Source of the DNA: Chara braunii
Lineage: Eukaryota; Streptophyta; Charophyceae; Charales; Characeae
Length of the DNA: 21,630 bases
Assembly: GCA_003427395.1 (NCBI GenBank)
Contig: BFEA01000524.1
Coordinates: 875,890 to 897,519, forward strand
Direction: 5' to 3'
Positions 16,026 through 21,630 of the stretch are shown one piece after another (within the stretch, counting starts at the first letter, position 1; every line of letters starts with the position of its first letter). The translations under genes were made by a program, and so were the position numbers. Under the pieces are notes generated by a model. It ran no database searches, had not been told where the DNA came from, and worked only from the letters and a program-made list of their open reading frames with translations.

Positions 16026-16245
16026 GTCCCGTCGCGCAGACTGCATACCCACCTCCCTGAATTTGCGGTCATTCCCGAAATCCACGATACCTAACAATGG
16101 CAGGCTCCCATGCATTTCACGATACGTATACGTAATGAGTATATGTAATGACTATGTTCCTCTCCCGTAACGTACCATTCCCAACACCGTTACAAAGCAG
16201 TTCCGTAAATCGTTTATGGTACCATTCCCATTCCGTTACGTAGAA
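16026..16245. repeat. Dispersed repeat R2, copy 2
   Basis: Same segments as 14208-14425, in the same order: CGTCCCGTCGCGCAGACTGC, CCACCTCCCTGAATTTGCG, TATACGTAATGAGTATATG, GACTATGTTCCTCTCCCG and GTTCCGTAAATCGTTTATGG. It is preceded by an ATTT-type microsatellite. Confidence 0.85.
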
Positions 16246-16379
16246 TTCCGGAAGCACATCGCACGCCTACGCATATCGCAAATTGACCACTCTGCCGTCC
16301 TTTCGTTTGTCGTTTATTTATTTATTTATTTATTCAGGCTACGTATTCTTCAGCGTTGTCGCTGAATGTTCGATGTGTC

Positions 16380-16485
16380 ACGCAGACTGCATACCCACCT
16401 CCCTCGACTTCCGGTGATTCCCGAAATCTGCGATTCCCTGACAATGTCGGGCTCCCATGCATTTCACAATGCGTATACGTAATCA
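16380..16485. repeat. Dispersed repeat R2, copy 3, interrupted
   Basis: Carries CGCAGACTGCATACCCACC to GCGTATACGTAATCACTAT and then stops where the SINE-like element begins. The other copies continue with GACTATG(T/C)TYCTCTCCCG. It is the insertion target of the retroposon that follows. Confidence 0.8.
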
Positions 16486-16498
16486 CTATATGCCGGGG
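16485..16498. repeat. Target-site duplication, left copy
   Basis: ACTATATGCCGGGG, identical to 17065-17078 on the other side of the SINE-like element. Confidence 0.9.
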
Positions 16499-16511
16499 AG
16501 ATCCAGCGGCC

Positions 16512-16566
16512 TAGCTCAGTTGGTAAGGCATGCAAGTGGCATTCAGGAGGTCTTGGGTTCAATCCC
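16512..16566 (+). promoter_or_regulatory. RNA polymerase III internal promoter (A and B boxes)
   Basis: A box TAGCTCAGTTGG matches TRGYNNAGNNGG fully. B box GGTTCAATCCC matches GGTTCRANYCC. Separation is 32 bp, in the normal tRNA range. Confidence 0.8.
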
Positions 16567-16781
16567 CATTGGCCTCATGTACCTTCCTGGGCAAGCTTGG
16601 CGCCCGCCATCTAGAGATATGCCCTTGGTCCTCCCGAGTGGCATTGAGCAGAGACTGCTGATGTTCATAGGGGGAGGGGACCGGAGGGGAGGCACAGTGA
16701 CTGGCGCATCGAAGAAGGTCGGTCTTGATGCTACCGCCTGACCCCTGGCCGGTATCGCCCACCTGCTGTAGTAGGTATCGC

Positions 16782-16971
16782 ACCTGCTAGTGGGTGCAGC
16801 TCCGGCATGCTCCCTCGTTGGAGGCTTGAGCACGGATGTGGCTGCTACGGGGTTCCCCGTAATACAATAATGACAAACCTGCTAGTGGGTGCAGGTCCCG
16901 CATGTTCCCTCGTTGGAGGCTTGAGCACGGATGTGGCTGCTACGGGGTTCCCCGTAATACTATAATGACAA
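16782..16971. repeat. 95-bp tandem duplication inside the SINE
   Basis: Two copies beginning ACCTGCTAGTGGGTGCAG and ending TATAATGACAA or ATAATGACAA, differing at about five positions. The shared GGAGGCTTGAGCACGGATG and CTACGGGGTTCCCCGTAAT are identical; the latter contains a perfect ACGGGG/CCCCGT hairpin. Confidence 0.95.
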
Positions 16972-17064
16972 TAAAAAAGGCCTGAAAGGCCGTCCTGTCC
17001 AGATTCGACGGGTATTTGAATTGGTTGGGCTTAAAAGACTTAGCCTTAAAAAAAAAAGAAAAAA

Positions 17065-17078
17065 ACTATATGCCGGGG
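17065..17078. repeat. Target-site duplication, right copy
   Basis: ACTATATGCCGGGG directly after the poly(A) tail, identical to 16485-16498. Confidence 0.9.
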
Positions 17079-17107
17079 CGGCGGAGAGAGAGAGAAAGAG
17101 AGAGAGA

Positions 17108-18021
17108 TGCAAGGAAGATGAGTAATAGCGAACTCCAGAAATCAAACAGCATCATACATCAAGAGTTCATAATTGACCTCGAACCAACAGCAGAATTGCA
17201 TAACGAGATACACCAAATCAGAACACACCAAGAGTTCATAATTGACAATGCTGAAGTAGTCTCATCATCATCAACGAAGAACCAGAGTTGATATCCTATT
17301 GGCGCTCGGCGCCCAGACTACATGTGGCAGATCCTATCTAGCCTATACTACGAAGCAGAAAGATGACATCAACAGCGTTCCCGAAGTACGAGCATATGGC
17401 GACCAATGTCACACGCTTCAGCACCAGGTATGTCTCGCGCTACACTCACAACCTCGTTCCCCAACTCACAGATGCCACTAGCACCCAAGGACCACCCTGC
17501 GCTTCACCCAGCATAAAGCAGCGCAGCTCGGCTATGGCTGCGTGCTCCTTCCCTGCTCACCCGTGAGAGCGTAGGCGCTAGCCAGCAAATAGCGCAGCAG
17601 CAGCGCTTGCGCAGCATGCAGCCAGCACCCCAAGGCCGAATGAGGAGGCAGGACCTTCCCTATATCGAAGTGGCCTGCCTGCGTCCAGTCCAGGAAGCTT
17701 CCAGTAGGCCCCCGGTAGCCTGAGGCCCAGTCACGAGGAAAGCAGGCCTTGGGCCTGAAGTGGTTGCATGCGCCCAACTGCTTTCGGCCTGTGTTTGGCC
17801 CGGTACCCGTATCCAGCCCAGGGCCTGCTTCACGTACATGCACACAGGCGGCCCAGGGCCTGGGTTCAATCAACCAACTGGCGCTGCGCAACTGCCTGAA
17901 TTTCCCTGAGTTGCGTGGTGGCCAGAAAAGGGCCCTGAGGGGGAGCCTGCCTTCACTTAGGGCGGCCGACGGGCTGCAAAAATAGGGGCCTTATGGGGCT
18001 CTTAGAGGCAGTGGCCTCGCA
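17108..18021. mobile_element. Solo-LTR-like element
   Basis: A full-length relative of 7609-8556 with the same TGCAAGG start and CCTCGCA end, but no internal region on either side. It carries the conserved hairpin GGCGCTCGGCGCC (17301-17313). It sits inside a (GA)n stretch, so the target duplication cannot be read cleanly (GAGAGA before, GAGAAA after). A solo LTR normally arises by recombination between the two LTRs of one element. Orientation is not determinable from a solo copy. Confidence 0.65.
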
Positions 18022-18042
18022 GAGAAAGGCTCCCATGAAAAA

Positions 18043-18054
18043 ACTATATGCCGG
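18043..18054. repeat. Third copy of the SINE target sequence
   Basis: ACTATATGCCGG following GAAAAA, repeating the 12-bp core of the SINE target duplication. It suggests a second insertion or a local duplication that included the poly(A) edge. Confidence 0.8.
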
Positions 18055-18140
18055 ACTGTCTGTTCACTCATAGGTTTTTTTTTTTTTTTTTCTGGAAAAA
18101 ATGGAAAAATGAAAAAAAAAAAAATGCATGGGAGTCGGAC

Positions 18141-18144
<4 letters not shown>

Positions 18145-18202
<58 letters not shown>
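18145..18202. repeat. (GA)n microsatellite
   Basis: Pure GA run of 58 bp, downstream of T and A homopolymer runs (18065-18124). Confidence 0.95.
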
Positions 18203-18203
<1 letters not shown>

Positions 18204-18289
18204 GTAGTGGCAAATAGGTCGCGCGCGGGCAGGCGGGCAGCTGCGTGTGTGTGCGCGCGCACGGGGGGGCGGGTGCGAAAGCGCTTTTG

Positions 18290-18560
18290 TTGCGCGGAGG
18301 GTGGGCGCGGAGGGCGAAGACGAAGGGCGAAACCGCGGAGGGCGGGCGCAGAGGGCGAAATCCGAAGGCGAAAGCGCGGAGCGTGGGTGCGGAGAGCGGA
18401 GGGCGGGCGCGGAGGGATGGCGCGAAAGCAAAAGGAAAGCAGTGAAACTCCCGCCCGAAACACAAAAAAAGTAGGAAAAACAAAAAAAAAAACAAAAAAG
18501 AAACGGCGCCCGGCGGAGGGTGGGCGAAGAGGGCGAAATACGAAGGCCAAAGCGTGGATG
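18290..18560. repeat. G/A-rich degenerate minisatellite
   Basis: Irregular repeats of GCGGAGGGCGGGCGCGGAGG and GGCGAAA-type blocks on the plus strand, broken by an A-rich stretch at about 18455-18505. Long frames in this region are Arg/Gly-rich composition artefacts. Confidence 0.75.
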
Positions 18561-19020
18561 TGTGGACTGCCTCGTCTGCGCTGCACCGCTGGCTTGCTGC
18601 CCGTTCTGCTTGCTTCACAGGTTGTTCTTGGCAAGCTGCTGTGTTCACTCTGTGGTGTGGCCGTGTTGTTGGTGTTGCCTTGCGCTCCGGGGCCATGCCG
18701 CCCTTCCACTGGCCTTGCCTTCCGTGTTCTTTGCGTTCACACTTTGCAGTTCAGTTGCCTTGTCGGTGTTGCCTTGTGCTTCACCACATGGTTGCTGTGC
18801 TGCTCATCTGCTCGCCCTGTCATCCCTTGCAGTGTGGTTGCCTTGGTGATGTTGCCTTGTGCTTCACTAAGTGGTTGCGCTTCGTGTCCTGCGCGCTGTG
18901 TCGTTCCTTGCAGTCGGTTTCGGCATTGTGCAGCCGTGTTGCCTCTACTGTGTTCCCCGGTGCTCTGCAGGGTTGCTGCTCGCTGCTATGTTCCGCTTGG
19001 GGACAGTCTGCCTTCAACAT
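18561..19020. repeat. GCCTTG-rich degenerate repeat, copy 2
   Basis: Repeats GTGTTGCCTTGTGCTTCAC and CATGGTTG/AGTGGTTG blocks with irregular spacing. It resembles 12373-12945 in motif and strand bias and is likewise associated with the T-arm-like module. Cys/Leu-rich frames are not genes. Confidence 0.55.
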
Positions 19021-19023
19021 GGG

Positions 19024-19190
19024 TTCAGCCTCCTGATTAGTCGGTGCAACTCCAACGAAACAATCTTGTTATCATCAGCTTTTATTTTTCCGGTCTTTGT
19101 TTCTTTTGGGAGACACTTTGTTCAGCCTCCTGATTAGTCGGTGCAACTCCAACGAAACAATCTTGCTATCATCAGCTTTTTTCTTTTGGG
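19024..19190. repeat. 97-bp tandem pair of the T-arm-like module
   Basis: TTCAGCCTCCTGATTAGTCG, GTGCAACTCCAACGAAACAA and CTTG(T/C)TATCATCAGCTTTT occur at 19024 and again at 19121, an offset of 97 bp. In the 12308 copy the same place reads CGTCGG/TTCAACT/CCGACG, a perfect stem that has decayed here. Confidence 0.9.
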
Positions 19191-19380
19191 TTGCCTGTTT
19201 GGTGTCCTTGCATGTTGTCTGCCCTCCTGCCTCCCCCGTGCCCTCCAGCTTAATGTTTATCTCCTTCTCTTGGCATCCTTTTGGGACTTGTTTGTTTGGT
19301 TTGCTTGTTTGGTCTGCTTGCTTATTGTCTGCCCTCCCGCTTCCCCCATGCCCTCCATCCTATGTGGGACTCTGGAAAGC
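19191..19380. repeat. T/C-rich repeat tail
   Basis: TTGTCTGCCCTCCTGCCTCCCCCGTGCCCTCC occurs, with variation, twice (about 19217 and 19327) and resembles CTACCCCGTGCCCTCCTGC at about 12693. It is part of the GCCTTG-rich family. Confidence 0.6.
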
Positions 19381-19698
19381 TGGTCATGGTAAGCCATGGA
19401 TGTATGAGGTAACTTCCGAGAAGTGGAGTGGCAGCGGCAAGCGTTAGTTTGGATATGACCAGGTCCTGGTGTACCATATGGAATGGGGTGCATGGCAAGT
19501 ACGCCGTGAGATATACTACAAAACACACACACACACACTCCCGTGCGCGCACAAGAGTGAATCGGGCGTTGCTCCACTGCGCAACGCTTGGAATGTGTAT
19601 ATGGGGCTGAAATCGTCATTATTCAACTTTTTCACACACACAAACAATCGTGCGCAAGTGCAGAGCGAATTGGGCGTTGCTCCACAGCAACATGTTCG

Positions 19699-19701
<3 letters not shown>

Positions 19702-19765
<64 letters not shown>

Positions 19766-19768
19766 TCA
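19702..19768. repeat. (CT)n microsatellite
   Basis: CT run of about 67 bp, one of the longest in the window, preceded by two copies of a GAATYGGGCGTTGCTCCAC segment (about 19559 and 19666). Confidence 0.95.
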
Positions 19769-19900
19769 TGCGAGCGACCTCAACGGGCTTTGCTCCAATG
19801 CATGACTTTCAAAATGTTTGTAGGGGAGGGAGGACCTCTCTCTCTGTCCTCTTTTGTATGGAAGCGGGGTGGCAGCAATGACAGGATGGCAAGGGGTCGT

Positions 19901-19995
19901 GATGGTGAAAAGGTGGTGACGGGTCTTGATGGCGATAAGGTGGTGATGACAGGGCGGAGTGATGGTGACAAGATGGCCGCAGGTTGATGGCGAAG
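19901..19995. repeat. GATGG minisatellite
   Basis: Three to four units of about 25-33 bp, each GATGGYGA(A/T/C)AAGRTGG plus a G-rich spacer, starting at 19901, 19928, 19961 and about 19986. Confidence 0.75.
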
Positions 19996-20660
19996 GCGCA
20001 GAGATTAGGAGAGGTCTGTGACGAACTCCCGGTCATTGTAGCTGCATCCGGACTGAAAGTTGCATCAAATACAGCTATTATGACAGAGCTCCAAAGATCT
20101 CACATGCAGTCGTCATCAAACAAGCTCAGCAGAGAGTGTTTAACAGGTTTCCAAACACGCATGAGTAGCAAGTACCAAGAGAACAACGAACTTGTTTCAT
20201 TTCAAAAATTGACACAGCTGAGTGGCCAGCAACGTCCATCAGTAAACAGCTTCAGATATGTGTCTCTCTAGTCTCTCCCTCTCTCTTCCTTCTCATGTAT
20301 GTACACTCTTCCTCTCTGCCTCACGTCCTCTATGCCTGGATCTAATACACCTGCCAGCACGCGGACACACTCCGCCTGGTCAACCTCGGCGGCTATGGCC
20401 GCCTTCCTCTTCGCTGCTTCCGACTTGCATCGCGTTGTCCTCCTCGTTACCACAAGGCACAGGGTCGCAATGGTCGCACAAGCCGCACAGTGCTTCTGCA
20501 ACATGCAACTCCGAATGCATCGCCAAGGCACTGTGCTTGCTTATATAATTGCATGGACTGGGTTGGTCTGCTTGGACCGGTACCGGGCGCTTGGGCCTGT
20601 GTGCAGTGAGCTGCATGTTTCTTGGGTACCAGTGCCTTCCGGAAGGTGCTGCTGCAAGGT
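19996..20660. other. Unclassified spacer DNA
   Basis: No gene is supported. Short frames occur on both strands. There is a CT-rich patch at about 20265-20335 and a CTTCCGGAAG palindrome at about 20637-20646, also seen at about 9789. Confidence 0.4.
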
Positions 20661-20663
20661 TGG

Positions 20664-20865
20664 ACTTTCGACTTCTTGACTTTTCCTTTGGTACCAGGCC
20701 CAACCAGTAAGGACTTGACTTCTGGACTCTTCAGGCCACAGGTAGACTTCGACTTCTAGATCTTTCTTGACTTGGGCCTATGACTTCCCGAAACTGGACC
20801 CTGCTGACTTCTACCGGGACTGGACCTCTAATTTCGACTGGAAGCTTCCCGACTTGGGCCCTGGC
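20664..20865. repeat. GACTTC-rich degenerate repeat
   Basis: GACTTC or GACTT recurs more than ten times at irregular spacing, with GACTGGA and GGGCC(C/T) spacers. It looks like an old minisatellite. Confidence 0.55.
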
Positions 20866-21037
20866 CCTCAAGTGTTTTGGCATGGCCTGGCCCTACGGGC
20901 TTGAGATTTTCTGAGGCCCAACAGGGCCTGGCTAATAGTCACGTGAATCCTTTCAGGGCTCTCTCTATTAGGGTGAGGACGGACCTGGGTTGTCCATCTT
21001 CGTAGATCGATTGCCCAGATCTCACTGAGAGCAAACG

Positions 21038-21063
21038 AATTGGGGGCCTTCCGGCCCCCAATT
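21038..21063. repeat. Perfect 11-bp hairpin
   Basis: Arms AATTGGGGGCC and GGCCCCCAATT around a TTCC loop, followed by T-rich DNA. Confidence 0.9.
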
Positions 21064-21075
21064 TTTCTTTTCCTG

Positions 21076-21420
21076 ACAGCCCGAACTGAAGCCCAAAGAG
21101 TGCAGAGGGCGCCTTGGCCAGAACCAGGTCGAAATGCCTTTCCGCAAATTTGTCCACTTCGGCCTGGTTGCCTGCAGCGGCCCTGCACGGCCCAGTTACC
21201 CAGCCGGGTATCCATCAGAGTGATACAGGCATTCGCTAACGCGCCTTCAGGCAGGTGCCGAGCAGGTGTCAGCACCTGTGAGGTACGCCTGGTAGCCCAG
21301 CAAAAAATGTGAAAAAAGCAGGACCAGCCCACAATTTGTTTTTACCGACGGCGCAAGCTGAAGCCCAAAGACTCGAAAAGTGCAGAGGGAGCCTCAGTCA
21401 GAACCGGGTCCAAAATGCCC
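21076..21420. repeat. Pair of diverged direct repeats
   Basis: CTGAAGCCCAAAGA, GTGCAGAGGG and CAGAACC(A/G)GGTC occur in order at about 21085-21145 and 21356-21415. Both are preceded by AATTT and a GACRGC segment. Confidence 0.8.
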
Positions 21421-21475
21421 TTGCGCCAGAGTTGCAAACGCCGACTGTCGGCGCCCCTTCCTTGGTCGGCTGCCA

Positions 21476-21497
21476 ACCAGCCGACCGGTCGGCTGGT
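21476..21497. repeat. 22-bp perfect palindrome
   Basis: Centred on CCGACCGGTCGG and symmetrical out to ACCAG/CTGGT. A nearby GGTCGGCTG (21464-21472) can pair with the left half instead, so two competing folds exist. Confidence 0.9.
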
Positions 21498-21526
21498 CGG
21501 GACCTACTGATCAGTGGACGTTGAAA

Positions 21527-21630
21527 CCCCACAAAAAAATATATATAAATATATTTTTTTGGGGGAGTCCATAACCCCCAGTAACCCCCAATAACCCACC
21601 AACACCCCCATACCCCCCCCCAACCCCCCC
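21527..21630. repeat. AT hairpin and C-rich end
   Basis: CCCC...AAAAAAATATAT faces ATATATTTTTTTGGGG, forming an imperfect hairpin at about 21527-21565. Beyond it the plus strand is C-rich with ACCCCC and TAACCCCC-like repeats to the window end. It is not the plant telomere repeat. Confidence 0.7.

Larger units (their letters stand above)
16499..17064 (+). mobile_element. tRNA-derived SINE-like retroposon with poly(A) tail
   Basis: The head holds pol III internal promoter boxes: A box TAGCTCAGTTGG (16512-16523) and B box GGTTCAATCCC (16556-16566), spaced as in a tRNA gene. The body includes a 95-bp module repeated in tandem (16782-16876 and 16877-16971) and a GGCCTGAAAGGCC hairpin. The 3' end is an A-rich tail interrupted by one G (about 17048-17064). 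A perfect 14-bp target-site duplication flanks it. These are the hallmarks of LINE-mobilised SINEs (family knowledge). At 566 bp it is long for a SINE, mainly because of the doubled module. The tRNA head does not fold into a proper acceptor stem, so it is not a working tRNA. No protein is encoded. Confidence 0.85.

Noticed and set aside
16499-16575. Functional tRNA gene
   Set aside because: A and B boxes are good, but the acceptor arms do not pair and the sequence continues into a retroposon body with tail and target duplication.
18048-19040. Plus-strand frame of 330 codons
   Set aside because: Starts in homopolymer and GA-repeat DNA, continues through a G/A-rich minisatellite and a GCCTTG-rich repeat; the product is Arg/Glu- then Cys/Leu-rich with no domain.
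20868-21332. Minus-strand frame of 154 codons
   Set aside because: Crosses a perfect hairpin and a direct-repeat copy and shows no domain.
21560-21630. Telomere-like C-rich end (TAACCCCC)
   Set aside because: Repeats are irregular (ACCCCCAGT, ACCCCCAAT, ACCCACC) and do not match the plant CCCTAAA unit; it reads as low-complexity C-rich DNA.

Overview
This window looks like a repeat-rich intergenic stretch of a large eukaryotic nuclear genome. I could not support any intact host protein-coding gene in it. The best clue to the organism is plastid-derived DNA at about 4037-4510 (minus strand). It holds the 5' exon and intron start of a streptophyte-type trnI-GAU, joined to a piece of plastid rpl14, so the host belongs to the green, plastid-bearing lineage. 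The Ty3/gypsy fragments, the long (CT)n runs and the (GAA)n/(GAG)n tracts remind me of charophycean algae such as Chara, but that is an inference from family resemblance and was not checked.

Layout. Positions 1-1456 are a satellite array in which longer (A) and shorter (B) units alternate, each with its own (CT)n block. Positions 1457-6250 are a decayed Ty3/gypsy retrotransposon on the minus strand. In its reading direction it runs gag, a plastid DNA insert, nucleocapsid zinc knuckle, protease, reverse transcriptase, RNase H and a truncated integrase N-terminus. It is broken by stop codons, frameshifts, an 88-bp tandem duplication and changed catalytic residues. Positions 6950-12130 hold two diverged copies of a larger dispersed repeat (6955-8556 and 10480 to about 12130) with LTR-like ends, minus-strand TATA-like boxes and sites resembling initiator-tRNA primer-binding sites, plus spacer DNA.

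Positions 12300-12945 and 18560-19380 share a T/G/C-rich, GCCTTG-rich repeat family and a short tRNA-T-arm-like module. Positions 13995-16485 are a mosaic of direct repeats, G-rich and polypurine tracts and a striking 50-bp-arm inverted repeat (15658-15798). Positions 16485-17078 hold a tRNA-derived SINE-like retroposon with a poly(A) tail and a perfect 14-bp target-site duplication. It is followed by a solo-LTR-like element (17108-18021) and a third, shorter copy of the same target sequence at 18043-18054. The rest (18100-21630) is microsatellite, minisatellite, hairpins and unclassified spacer.

The features do not form a pathway; the window records successive insertions and decay. The observations most worth a second look are the chimeric plastid insert inside the gypsy gag region, the SINE with its triplicated target, the long foldback hairpin, and the alternating A/B satellite.
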